DNA of 64,000 nucleotides, from positions 1-64,000 of the forward strand of contig JAKISY010000011.1 in the NCBI GenBank assembly GCA_021648365.1. The letters run 5' to 3'. The notes below the pieces were generated by a model, which did no database searches, was not told where the DNA came from, and saw only the letters and a program-made list of their open reading frames with translations. The position numbers were made by a program, and so were the translations under genes. The DNA comes from Verrucomicrobiales bacterium. GTDB taxonomy: Bacteria > Verrucomicrobiota > Verrucomicrobiia > Verrucomicrobiales > DEV007. This document shows, one piece after another, positions 6,808 through 15,303 of the stretch; position 1 is the first letter of the stretch; every line of letters begins with the position of its first letter.

Positions 6808-8079
6808 TTAAAGCTCAGCCTGACGCTTCAGCAAGCGGTGCAATAGAATGTCAGGGAACTCGACGTCTTCGAATTTCACCATTTCATCTTTAGCGATATC
6901 GCGTTTCAGGGTCGGGTGTTTGCCCGGCTCACCTTCGAGGAAAGCAATCGGCAAATGCTGCTCAGCTTCGGCATCTTTACAGGTGCGAACCAGTCCGTAA
7001 CACTCTGCACCACCGATGCTGTGCTCAACTTCCTGCCCCTCTTTCAAATCCTTCTTAGCATAAGCATACACATCACACACCTGACCGTGATCTGGCACCA
7101 AAATCGCCTGATGATTCAGACAAGCTTTAGCAATCGCCCGAGTGGTCTCGAGGTGACACAAGTGATACGGACGTGAGAACAAATAATAAGGACCGTCACC
7201 GAGTTTGTAATACTCGAGGTAAGGCTGCTGGAACTCAGCATCGCAACGACCCACCACATACACCCCACCACCAGGTTCCGCCCCGAGGATGTAATCCACC
7301 CGCCCTTTGCCTTCGTAGGCATCAAAATCAAACAAGCCCATCACCTCGCTGACGTCCTTACAAGCCGGCCCTTCCATGCCATCGACAAAAGGAATCATGC
7401 CGGTAGCATTGCCGATCAAAGCCATCTCTACGTTCAGCTTAGTGCCGTCTGTATAAGCACAACATTGCACCGGACTGAGATTGCGTTTTTCTGCTTCGTA
7501 ACGAATCGAGTCAGGCGTGGCGTAACGATCAAGGAAACCTTTGATGTTACCCGCTTGCACAATGTCAAAACCCCACATCTCGATCTCGTCGATCATCGTC
7601 ATGATCACCCCGTGCTGATCGCCAGCATCACTGGTGACGATCACGCCCTTCTTATCCGCTTCAGCATTCAGCAAGGATCCGTAAACCAGATCCACCTCAG
7701 CATTCATCAAAATGACGTGCATGCCGCCTTCGATCGCCGCGAGACAATATTCAGCAGCATCCGCAATAGCATTGGTCGCTTCGACAAAAGCATCCAGCTT
7801 CAACTCATCCGCCCGCTTCAACAGCGCCAGCGCATCGGTTGAAATCAAAACCTGCTTTTCAGTCAGAGTCGGGATCTCTTTGCCATCGAACTCCACCGCC
7901 TCCAAGCCAATCAGTTTAGCAGCATCGCGCGCTACCTCCAGATCGAGATCCGCGATGAATCCCAAAACCATACCAGGAGTGATATTGACCTGCCAGGCGA
8001 TGCCTCGGCCCATAGCTCCCAAGCCCACCAAGCCCACTCGTAGGGGATTGTCTTCTCTTTGACGTAGTTGTTTTAACAT
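6808..8079 (-). CDS. NAD(P)-dependent oxidoreductase with C-terminal SAF domain
   Basis: This 423-residue protein begins with a homoserine-dehydrogenase-like NAD(P) domain (GLGAMG at about 19-24) and ends with a SAF/antifreeze-like domain (about 340-423: YAKKDLKEGQEVE, HPTLKRDIAKDEMV). The middle holds conserved segments such as ATPDSIRYEAEKRNLSP and SRPYHLCHLETT. Such proteins occur in sugar-modification and branched-sugar pathways. It is the first gene of the operon that continues with the FAD oxidoreductase and asnB. Its start ATG is followed 300 bases away by a divergent gene, so the promoter lies in 8080-8376. Substrate unknown. Confidence 0.75.
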   Translation of the reverse strand: MLKQLRQREDNPLRVGLVGLGAMGRGIAWQVNITPGMVLGFIADLDLEVARDAAKLIGLEAVEFDGKEIPTLTEKQVLISTDALALLKRADELKLDAFVEATNAIADAAEYCLAAIEGGMHVILMNAEVDLVYGSLLNAEADKKGVIVTSDAGDQHGVIMTMIDEIEMWGFDIVQAGNIKGFLDRYATPDSIRYEAEKRNLSPVQCCAYTDGTKLNVEMALIGNATGMIPFVDGMEGPACKDVSEVMGLFDFDAYEGKGRVDYILGAEPGGGVYVVGRCDAEFQQPYLEYYKLGDGPYYLFSRPYHLCHLETTRAIAKACLNHQAILVPDHGQVCDVYAYAKKDLKEGQEVEHSIGGAECYGLVRTCKDAEAEQHLPIAFLEGEPGKHPTLKRDIAKDEMVKFEDVEFPDILLHRLLKRQAEL

Positions 8080-8376
8080 TGGATTCTGGATATAAAATCA
8101 TACATCTTGCTTCTATAGCCCAACAGCAATCGATGCTCGTATCGTCTATAGATGTAAAACCTTAAGCCTCTAAATACCACGCTGCGCGCAGAACTCTAAA
8201 TGCGTTAATCTATTTATGGTGGGCTAAAGCCCAATTGCAAGAAATAATCTATGGAGCCTGCAAGCTTTTCCTATGTCGATCGCCCCTCCTCAAGCTATGT
8301 AAAAGATCAGCTGACCAAATTTCAGTTGCCCCATTGTCTCCTTCGGGTGAACGGAAGAGAGTTCGATTCTTTCAGC
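8080..8376. other. Divergent intergenic region
   Basis: About 300 bases separate the minus-strand SAF operon from the plus-strand cytochrome-VCBS gene and must carry both promoters. A small perfect stem GGGCT-AA-AGCCC lies at 8221-8232. I see no clear sigma-70 boxes or known operator. Confidence 0.4.
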
Positions 8377-9939
8377 ATGACTCCGATGTCGATTTACCAG
8401 TTTTATTTTTCTATCTGTGCATGCGCCTTGAGCTCGCTGCTCGCTTCACCATGTCACGCAGCCGAAGCACCCCCCACCAACAGCGCTGAAGAACGCTTCT
8501 TACTTAAAGACCGCGCCAAATACCGCGGCGTTCCAGACTCCGTGCTGCGCCTGCGCCGACGCGCCTGCGCCATTTGCCACACTGTACCCGATCCTCAAGT
8601 GATGCCAAAAAACGCCTGGGAAACTATCATCCTTGATATGGCAGAGCATCTGCGGCGCCAACAAATGCCGCTCACCCAAATCCAAACAGCCCAATTACAG
8701 CATTTTTATCAAAGTTATAGCCTAGATCGCATCCCGCGTTTGCCCGATGACTTTTTACCACCGAAATTAAACTTCGAAAAGCATGCCGTCGGCAATGCAA
8801 GTGTGGGCGAACGCCCCCACATCACCAACGTCAACATCACCGACCTCGATCAAGACGGCAATCCCGATGTCATCGTCTGTGACGAACTGATCGGCACCGT
8901 ATCATGGCTGCCTTATCACAAAAACCTGCCACCCAAGCAGTCAGCCGCAGAGGAAATCGAGCTCGCCCTTGTATCCGCCCCCGTGCACTCCGAAGTCTTC
9001 GACTTCGACGGTGACGGCGATCTCGATATCGCCATCGCCTCGATGGGGCACATGAACCCCAACGACCTGCTGATTGGCGAAGCCGTATTGTTGATCAATG
9101 ACGGTCAGCAGAATTTCACCAAACGCGTGCTCATCTCTGGCACCCCACGCATCTCCGACATGCAGCCCGGCGACCTCGACGGCGATGGCGACATCGATTT
9201 TGGCCTTGCTATGTTTGGCTGGCGCAGCACCGGAGCCGTTGGTTGGCTGGAACAAGTGACTCCAGAGAAATTCGAACTACACATCCTATCACAAATCAAC
9301 GGCGTGATGCACATGGAGCTAGTCGATCTAGATCAAGACGGTCGCCTCGACATCGTTACTTTGCTCAGTCAACAACATGAGATGATCCTCCGCTATATGA
9401 ATCGAGGCAAAGGAAAGTTCGAACCCTTTGTGATCAGCCAACCGCGAAACCCCACCTTCGGCTCCTCTGGATTTCAAATGATCGATATGGATCAGGACGG
9501 CGATCTCGACATCCTCTACTCCAACGGCGACCTGATGGACACCGACTCTACCCCCAAACCCTACCACGGCATCCAATGGCTAGAAAATGATGGCAAACTC
9601 AACTTCACCCACCACGACATCACCCGCTTCCATAGTTGCTACCGCGCCGTCGCAGCAGACATGGACGGCGATGGCGATCTCGACGTGATCGCCTCCAATC
9701 TCTACTACAATTGGCACGAATACGACTACCCCAGCCTGATTTGGCTAGAGAATGACGGCAAACAAAATTTCAAACGCCGCAGAATCGCCTACGCACCTAG
9801 CAATCTAGGCACCATCGACGTCGGCGACCTCAATGGCGACGGACGCCCCGACATCATCGGTGGCGGCATGCACGTCGCCGGTCCGCTCGGTCGAGTCGGA
9901 CGGCTCACGATGTGGAAAAACCTCAAACCCGCCGAATAG
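8377..9939 (+). CDS. Secreted c-type cytochrome domain protein with FG-GAP/VCBS repeats
   Basis: Starting at the ATG at 8377 gives a 520-residue protein with a signal peptide (SICACALSSLLASPCHA); the reading frame is open further upstream but that sequence lacks signal-peptide character. One heme-binding motif CAICH lies at residues 64-68, followed by a small cytochrome-like region. The rest is a beta-propeller of about seven FG-GAP/VCBS blades, each with a calcium-binding DxDxDG loop (DLDQDGNPD, DFDGDGDLD, DLDGDGDID, DMDGDGDLD, DLNGDGRPD). Fusions of a heme domain with VCBS repeats are common in Verrucomicrobia and Planctomycetes and are probably periplasmic or surface-exposed. Function unknown. 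Confidence 0.8.
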   Translation: MTPMSIYQFYFSICACALSSLLASPCHAAEAPPTNSAEERFLLKDRAKYRGVPDSVLRLRRRACAICHTVPDPQVMPKNAWETIILDMAEHLRRQQMPLTQIQTAQLQHFYQSYSLDRIPRLPDDFLPPKLNFEKHAVGNASVGERPHITNVNITDLDQDGNPDVIVCDELIGTVSWLPYHKNLPPKQSAAEEIELALVSAPVHSEVFDFDGDGDLDIAIASMGHMNPNDLLIGEAVLLINDGQQNFTKRVLISGTPRISDMQPGDLDGDGDIDFGLAMFGWRSTGAVGWLEQVTPEKFELHILSQINGVMHMELVDLDQDGRLDIVTLLSQQHEMILRYMNRGKGKFEPFVISQPRNPTFGSSGFQMIDMDQDGDLDILYSNGDLMDTDSTPKPYHGIQWLENDGKLNFTHHDITRFHSCYRAVAADMDGDGDLDVIASNLYYNWHEYDYPSLIWLENDGKQNFKRRRIAYAPSNLGTIDVGDLNGDGRPDIIGGGMHVAGPLGRVGRLTMWKNLKPAE

Positions 9940-9968
9940 CAGGACTGGGAAACCGCTCTATAGTCTAA

Positions 9969-10010
9969 GGCACGACGGAGCGTGCCCCTCCACGGACGGC
10001 AATCACGTCC
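9969..10010. repeat. REP-like palindromic intergenic element
   Basis: Two short stems lie back to back: GGCACG/CGTGCC (9969-9986) and GGACG/CGTCC (9994-10010). They sit between two convergent genes and could serve as a terminator. The sequence has the look of a dispersed GC-rich repeat, but only one copy is in the window. Confidence 0.4.
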
Positions 10011-10018
10011 TCAAACGA

Positions 10019-10396
10019 TCAATAATAATAGCGCGGCTGACGCTGAGGGTGCTGATAATACTGACCCGAATTATGTGGCGGCGGCGCGTGACCGTGATAT
10101 TGCTGCTGTTGCTGGTAACGCTGCTGTTGATAACGCTGTTGATCGTAATACCTCCGCTCCCGATCATCGCGGGCACTTCCGATCAAAGCCCCACCTGCAC
10201 CACCCGCGAGCGCACCGATCGCAGCCCCTTCTAGACCACGTCCTGACTGATGCCCGATGATTGCACCAGCACCTGCACCGAGCAGGCTGCCGATCACGGC
10301 ACCTCCTTTAGTATTAGGGGCGTATTGACTACATGAGGTAGAAAAAATGCCCATCACCGCCATAGCAGCCAGTATATAAATTTGAGTCCATTTCAT
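10019..10396 (-). CDS. Glycine-zipper lipoprotein (SlyB / YMGG-like)
   Basis: This 125-residue protein has a lipoprotein signal with a cleavage cysteine at C22 (FSTSC), so it should be lipidated and anchored to a membrane, most likely the outer one. Residues about 30-75 form a glycine-zipper hairpin (GGAVIGSLLGAGAGAIIG, then GALAGGAGGALIG). The C-terminal third is an unusual Gln/Tyr/His-rich tail (RYQQQRYQQQ, ending QPRYYY) likely to be disordered. It converges with the cytochrome-VCBS gene and stands alone as a transcription unit. Confidence 0.8.
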   Translation of the reverse strand: MKWTQIYILAAMAVMGIFSTSCSQYAPNTKGGAVIGSLLGAGAGAIIGHQSGRGLEGAAIGALAGGAGGALIGSARDDRERRYYDQQRYQQQRYQQQQQYHGHAPPPHNSGQYYQHPQRQPRYYY

Positions 10397-10652
10397 AACT
10401 TTTTGATTAGATTATAGTTCCAGCGTCACCTCTTTGACGTATTGTCTCAACTTTTATTCACTTTGCCAAATAAAAAAACCCTTATTTTAAAATCACAGCT
10501 CTCAACCCTAAAAAGCTAAACCGCTCAGCAAGGCATAGCCATACAGTGAAAAGTCCGCATTACCTTGCTCCTGTTGAAAAACTCTCTCCTTGCTTTTTAA
10601 TCCCCCAATAGGTTATAGCACAGACTGCAATTGACTAATTCTGCTCTAGCCT

Positions 10653-10943
10653 ATGAAACTCGACCCTTCCTCCAACCACCCAGCAGCTCATCGACGGGCT
10701 TGCCTCAAAATCGTGCTCTCTTTGTTAGTCGTCTGGTTTTCCGTCAGCTTTGGCTGCGGCATTATCTTTCGCGAATGGCTAGACGCCAACGCCCCTCACA
10801 TCGGTACCGCCCCTTTTGGCTTTTGGATGGCGCAACAGGGCGCCATCATTTGTTTTGTGATTCTCCTAGTCATCTATGCGGTTCTCATGAATCGCCTCGA
10901 TGCCAAACATGGTTACACAGAAGACGAAACCGAAAATAAATAA
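10653..10943 (+). CDS. DUF4212 small subunit of sodium:solute symporter
   Basis: This 96-residue protein has two membrane helices (about residues 18-40 and 60-82) and matches the DUF4212 family, the small partner always encoded just before a VC_2705-type sodium/substrate symporter. Sequence marks include [13 protein letters not shown] between the helices. It ends 2 bases before the symporter gene, so the two are co-translated. The small subunit is thought to be needed for assembly or activity of the transporter. Confidence 0.88.
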   Translation: MKLDPSSNHPAAHRRACLKIVLSLLVVWFSVSFGCGIIFREWLDANAPHIGTAPFGFWMAQQGAIICFVILLVIYAVLMNRLDAKHGYTEDETENK

Positions 10944-10945
10944 TC

Positions 10946-12766
10946 ATGAGCCAAGATACCTACAATTTCATTTTCATTGGCATTTCGTTTGCCCTCTACA
11001 TCGGCATCGCGATCAAATCTCGGGCAGGATCGACCAAAGAATACTACACCGCAGGTGGTGGTGTCTCTCCCCTAGCTAACGGCATGGCAACAGCAGCCGA
11101 CTGGATGTCCGCCGCGACCTTCATCTCCATGGCTGGCACCGTCGCTCTCAGTGGTTATGACGCCTCGCGTTTTCTGATGGGTTGGACAGGTGGCTTTGTG
11201 CTATTGACCGTATTGATGGTTCCCTACCTGCGTAAATTTGGTAAATCGACCGTGCCCGATTTCATTGGCGACCGTTATTACTCCCGCTTAGCTCGTGGAG
11301 TCGCCGTGATGTGCGCCATTTTCATCTGCATGACTTATATCATGGGACAAATGCGTGGTGTCGGCGTGGTCTTTTCACAGCTCTTTGGCATCGGCATCCC
11401 CGCCGGAGTTCTCGTCGGAGCCAGTATCGTCTTTTTCTACGCAGGTCTCGGTGGTATGAAAGGCATCACCTACACCCAAGTCGCGCAATACACCGTGATG
11501 GCTTTTGCCTACACCATACCGGCCGTTTTTATCGCCATCGCGATGACCGAAAACTTCCTACCACAGATGGGTCTGATCGGTCATTTCACCGCTGGAGGCG
11601 AACAGGTTCCTTTTTTAGAAAAACTCAACAACATCAATACCGAACTCGGTTTCGCAGAATACACCTCAGGCAAATTATCATCGATCAATATGTTCTGCAT
11701 CACCGCTGCCCTGATGTGCGGAACTGCCGGGCTGCCGCATGTCATCGTGCGATTTTTTACCGTCAAAAATGTGAAAGCCGTGCGTAAATCTGCGTGCTGG
11801 ACCCTGCTTTTCATCGCCGTCATTTACCTCACCGCTCCAGCGATCGGCGCCTTTTCTCGAGTCAACCTGATCCAAAACCTGCACCAAACCAGCTACCAAG
11901 AAGCCCCCGCTTGGTTCAAAGATTTTGAAAAAACAGGCCAGATGGCCTGGGTCGATAAAAATGGCGACGGCAAGATCCAATACTTCGGCCCAGCTAAATC
12001 GGACACCCACAGCAACAGCGTTTTCCAAGGCAAAAAACCCAGCTATCCAGAATACGACGCGCCCAAAAATCAACTGACCGGCAAGTTCGGCGAACGACTG
12101 TTAGCCAACAAGTCTGATCTTTCCAACCCTAACGAGTTGTGGTTTGGCACCGACATCATGGTGATGGCAAACCCCTCGATGGCAGGCTTACCCAAATGGG
12201 TGATCGCGCTGCTGATGGCAGGCTGTATCGCCGCCGCCCTTTCAACTGCTGCCGGTCTGTTATTGGTATTATCCACTTCGATCTCTCACGATCTGATGAA
12301 AAAAATCATCAAACCCGACCTCAGTGACAAAGAAGAAATGCGCTACGCGCGAATCGCCTCTTTTGTGGCTTTGGCAGTGGCAGCCTATTTTGGTATCAAT
12401 CCCCCCTCCGCCTTCATCGCCAAAACCGTAGCTTTCGCTTTTGGTCTAGCAGCATCCTCTTTCTTCCCAACCCTGTTGATCGGCATCTTCTCAAAACGCA
12501 TGAACAAAGAAGGAGCCATCAGCGGCATGCTCGCCGGCATCTCCTTCACGATTGGCTACATTGTCTATTTCCAATTCCTCGGCGGCACCAAAGAACAGTA
12601 TTTTTTAGAAATCACCCCAGAAGGCATCGGTTTCATCGGCATGCTGATCAACTTCGCCGTTGCCTTTGTGGTCAGCTCCTTCACCCCCGCCCCACCACAA
12701 GAAATCCAAGACATGGTAGAGAGCATCCACATCCCCAAAGGCGCCAGCGACGCATCGGATCATTGA
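10946..12766 (+). CDS. Sodium:solute symporter, VC_2705 subfamily (acetate/monocarboxylate-type)
   Basis: A 606-residue inner-membrane transporter of the SSS family, related to ActP. It has the family motifs [28 protein letters not shown] and [13 protein letters not shown] and about 13 membrane helices. A soluble loop at roughly residues 320-380 contains DKNGDGKIQ, an EF-hand-like calcium loop. Together with the upstream DUF4212 subunit it probably imports a small carboxylate such as acetate with sodium; the exact substrate cannot be fixed by sequence. A terminator follows at 12808-12841. Confidence 0.88.
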   Translation: MSQDTYNFIFIGISFALYIGIAIKSRAGSTKEYYTAGGGVSPLANGMATAADWMSAATFISMAGTVALSGYDASRFLMGWTGGFVLLTVLMVPYLRKFGKSTVPDFIGDRYYSRLARGVAVMCAIFICMTYIMGQMRGVGVVFSQLFGIGIPAGVLVGASIVFFYAGLGGMKGITYTQVAQYTVMAFAYTIPAVFIAIAMTENFLPQMGLIGHFTAGGEQVPFLEKLNNINTELGFAEYTSGKLSSINMFCITAALMCGTAGLPHVIVRFFTVKNVKAVRKSACWTLLFIAVIYLTAPAIGAFSRVNLIQNLHQTSYQEAPAWFKDFEKTGQMAWVDKNGDGKIQYFGPAKSDTHSNSVFQGKKPSYPEYDAPKNQLTGKFGERLLANKSDLSNPNELWFGTDIMVMANPSMAGLPKWVIALLMAGCIAAALSTAAGLLLVLSTSISHDLMKKIIKPDLSDKEEMRYARIASFVALAVAAYFGINPPSAFIAKTVAFAFGLAASSFFPTLLIGIFSKRMNKEGAISGMLAGISFTIGYIVYFQFLGGTKEQYFLEITPEGIGFIGMLINFAVAFVVSSFTPAPPQEIQDMVESIHIPKGASDASDH

Positions 12767-12807
12767 ACGGCTTTGCGACCGAGGAAACGGGAAAGAGTGA
12801 GGGAAAG

Positions 12808-12841
12808 CGTCAATCTTCTTGAAAATGAAGATCGCTTTTTT
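12808..12841 (+). terminator. Rho-independent terminator after the symporter
   Basis: The stem GCG...ATCTTC (12808-12818) pairs with GAAGATCGC (12827-12835), with a small bulge, and is followed by six T residues. It separates the symporter operon from hicBA. Confidence 0.65.
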
Positions 12842-12867
12842 ATTTGATAACAGTTAAGTTCATAGCT

Positions 12868-13080
12868 ATGAAACGTAATTTCAACATCATCATCGAACGT
12901 GATAGCGAAGGTTGGCTGGTAGCCAGTGTGCCGAGTCTTCCTGGGTGTCATACTCAGGCAAAAACTTTCGACCAGTTAAATGATCGCATTCAAGAAGCCA
13001 TCGGACTTTGTATTGAAGATGAAGAAGATAGCGAACCCTTTGAGTTTGTTGGGGTGCAGCAAGTGGCTGTTGAAGTATGA
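12868..13080 (+). CDS. hicB: HicB-family antitoxin
   Basis: This 70-residue protein is the short partial-RNase-H-fold form of HicB (IIIERDSEGWLVASVPSLPGCHTQA, then DRIQEAIGLCIED). It binds and neutralises HicA and usually represses its own promoter. The ATG at 12868 is chosen because family members begin right at this strand; an ATG eight codons earlier is possible. There is no added C-terminal DNA-binding domain. The stop overlaps the start of hicA by 4 bases. Antitoxin-first order is one of the known hic arrangements. Confidence 0.88.
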   Translation: MKRNFNIIIERDSEGWLVASVPSLPGCHTQAKTFDQLNDRIQEAIGLCIEDEEDSEPFEFVGVQQVAVEV

Positions 13081-13301
13081 GCGGGTTCCCAAGTATCACT
13101 GGCAAAGATATGATTAAAGCCCTAGGCAAGGTGGGTTTTGTAGTAGCTCGAATCAAAGGCAGTCATCACCGATTGGAGCATTCGGATGGCAGAAAAACAA
13201 CAGTGCCCGTGCATGGAAAAGAGAATCTTGGACCTGGGTTGATCAATAAAATATTACGCGATGTTGATTTGGATCGTGAAAGCCTCAGAGCGTTGTTATG
13301 A
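13077..13301 (+). CDS. hicA: HicA mRNA interferase toxin
   Basis: This 74-residue protein is the HicA toxin, a dsRBD-like ribonuclease that cleaves mRNA when released from HicB. It carries the conserved PSITGKDMIKAL start and the GSHHRLEHSDGRKTTVPVHG core, where the histidine after GS is the usual catalytic residue. The ATGA overlap with hicB couples their translation. The length is normal and all expected motifs are present, so the module looks functional. Confidence 0.9.
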   Translation: MSGFPSITGKDMIKALGKVGFVVARIKGSHHRLEHSDGRKTTVPVHGKENLGPGLINKILRDVDLDRESLRALL

Positions 13302-13464
13302 TTTTTCACTCAGTCGCTCATTTTTGAGAAACCCGCGATTGATCTGTAAGTCTCTGCATTTGTCGCCGCAACCATTTTCACAAAGGGAGAAGGCGAGTTT
13401 CAACGGGGTGAACTTGCTTGAAAGCACGGACCAATGGAAATCGTTACACCAATGGAGTTTGAAT

Positions 13465-13668
13465 ATGAAGGGTGAGAAAAAAAGAAGCGAAGCAATTCCT
13501 GGTTTTCATGCGGTGCAGCAATCCAAAGAAGCGAAAGAGGCAGTGGGAGCGCAAATCGCTCATTTGAACGCGGAGCAAACATTGGAGTGGTTTAAAAAAA
13601 GAAGTGTCATCCCGAAGAGCAAAGTATCGCAAAGGTATTCTTCCATAGCAGGTCTTCATTCACGGTGA
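13465..13668 (+). CDS. Small hypothetical protein
   Basis: A possible 67-residue basic, helical protein (starts MKGEKKRSEAIPGFHA, contains AHLNAEQTLEWFKKR). A GGAG ribosome-binding site lies 7 bases before the ATG. The frame is open further upstream to 13261, but that part has no coding look, so the internal start is preferred. No family recognised. It lies downstream of hicA and may be unrelated to it. Confidence 0.4.
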   Translation: MKGEKKRSEAIPGFHAVQQSKEAKEAVGAQIAHLNAEQTLEWFKKRSVIPKSKVSQRYSSIAGLHSR

Positions 13669-13913
13669 TTCCACTCCTACAGCCTTGATGCTCAAAAGTC
13701 CTAGAAAGTGATCGCTTACGCTTGGTTTTTTTACAGGTATTCGTATGATTTCCTCCGTCCTATCAAGGTAGGGAGAGGCTTTGCGTTTATAAAACGCCCT
13801 CAATCCTAGGGTTCGTTTGTCCCCTATCTCCTGCACCTGATTTGTAACAATCATTGCAATCTGTGCAGCTGAATTTATGGTGCGCGCGATCACAATGGTG
13901 ATCTGATACACAG

Positions 13914-15287
13914 ATGAAAAAGAAAAAAAGAAAAGTTCGTTCCACTTATGAAAAAGCACTGCGCATCAATCTCGATGCGGCTCCTTATGGCACCTTTGCT
14001 GAAATTGGGGCAGGGCAAGAAGTCGCCAATTGGTTTTTCCGAGCATCAGCGACAGCAGGCACAGTGGCAAAGGCGATCTCTGCTTATGACATGACGGTCA
14101 GCGATGCAATCTACGGCAAAGCCCATCGCTATGTATCGCGTCAACGTGTCAGTGCGATGCTCGAATACGAGTATGACCTACTCCTCGAGCGCCTAGCTGG
14201 AGGGCGGGGCGACAAGACGACTTTTTTCAGCTTTTGCAATACGGTGCGGGCGAGAGGCTACAAAGATGATGCCGAATGTCATGGTTGGTTAGGGGTGAGA
14301 TTACAGCTCAAACCCCAGGAGGAGCCCTGCCAGATCCTCATCCATGTGCGCTTATTGGATCAAGAAAATGTGGATCAAATGGAGGCTCTGGGGCGAGTCG
14401 GCGTCAATCTACTGCACGCGGCTTTTTATCATCGCGATACCTTGAAGGTCTTTGCTGATTCATTGGTAGATGGGCTGAACGAAGGGCGCGTAGAGGTCGA
14501 TATGCTGAAGTTCAGTGGCAAGGGTTTTGAAATGATCGACAACCGTCTCTGCCACTTGCAACTGGTGCAAAGCGGCCTCACCGATGCTGCGATGTTTTTG
14601 CCTAATGGCGAGGTAGTGCAGCCTGCTGAGGTGCTCTACAAAAAGCCGATCATTCTATTGCGCGGCAGCTTTGACCCAGTGACCAATCTCCATCTTGATA
14701 TGATTCGCCAGACGCGCGGTGAGTTCAAAAAACATCTGACGCAGGAACAAAACGAAGACACCATCGAGCTTTGTGAAATCTCCATGAACAATCTACTGCG
14801 TGGGGGTGCCGTGGATCATCTCGCCTTTCTCGATCGTGCCGATGCGCTACAGGCCCTGGGAAAAACAGTATTGATCTCTCGTTGCCCGGAATTTCACCGC
14901 ATAGCTACTTACCTAAGCATGAACACTACCAGTCCCATTGGTATCGTTTTGAGCATTGGATTGCTGAATGAGCTGTTTAAAGAAAAATGGTCAAAAAATC
15001 TCGCCGGCGGGATTCTGGAATCCTTTGGGCGCTTGTTCAAAAACGAACTCTCTCTCTACGTCTATCCTTGGCTCAACCGTAGCACCAACGAATTAGTTAC
15101 CGCAGAAAACTTCAAGGTCGCCCAGCATCTCGAACAGCTCTATGCCTACTTCCGCGCAAATAACAAAATCCATCCGATTCAGTGTAGCGATTTTGACTTG
15201 CTGAAATACACGGGGCGCGACGTGCAAAAAATGATCGAAGCGGGTGATGATAAATGGAAAACGCTCGTGCCAGAGCAAGCTCAATAA
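13914..15287 (+). CDS. Conserved protein of unknown function (often mislabelled TonB-dependent receptor)
   Basis: This 457-residue soluble protein belongs to a widespread bacterial family recognisable by YGTFAEIGAGQEVANWFFRA near residue 22, AISAYDMTVSDAIYG, GHGW-like HGWLGVRLQ and LAGGILESFGRLF. Public annotations of the family include TonB-dependent receptor, but there is no signal peptide or beta-barrel here, so that label does not fit. Around residue 249, LRGSFDPVTNLHLDM resembles the phosphate-binding loop of nucleotidyltransferases such as nicotinate-nucleotide adenylyltransferase. That may be chance, since I recall relatives having a less similar loop. It stands alone before the convergent mutY gene. 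Confidence 0.6.
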   Translation: MKKKKRKVRSTYEKALRINLDAAPYGTFAEIGAGQEVANWFFRASATAGTVAKAISAYDMTVSDAIYGKAHRYVSRQRVSAMLEYEYDLLLERLAGGRGDKTTFFSFCNTVRARGYKDDAECHGWLGVRLQLKPQEEPCQILIHVRLLDQENVDQMEALGRVGVNLLHAAFYHRDTLKVFADSLVDGLNEGRVEVDMLKFSGKGFEMIDNRLCHLQLVQSGLTDAAMFLPNGEVVQPAEVLYKKPIILLRGSFDPVTNLHLDMIRQTRGEFKKHLTQEQNEDTIELCEISMNNLLRGGAVDHLAFLDRADALQALGKTVLISRCPEFHRIATYLSMNTTSPIGIVLSIGLLNELFKEKWSKNLAGGILESFGRLFKNELSLYVYPWLNRSTNELVTAENFKVAQHLEQLYAYFRANNKIHPIQCSDFDLLKYTGRDVQKMIEAGDDKWKTLVPEQAQ

Positions 15288-15303
15288 GTCGTGGCAGTGA
15301 ATT

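Noticed and set aside
8340..8375. tRNA-like GTTCGATTC T-loop motif
   Set aside because: No acceptor, D or anticodon stems can be paired around it. The same holds for a GTTCGAATC near 32049.
8251..8376. Upstream extension of the cytochrome-VCBS gene
   Set aside because: The first 42 codons lack coding features and would bury the signal peptide that begins at 8377.
13261..13464. Upstream part of the frame after hicA
   Set aside because: It overlaps hicA and has no protein-like features; only the part from 13465 with its own ribosome-binding site was kept, at low confidence.
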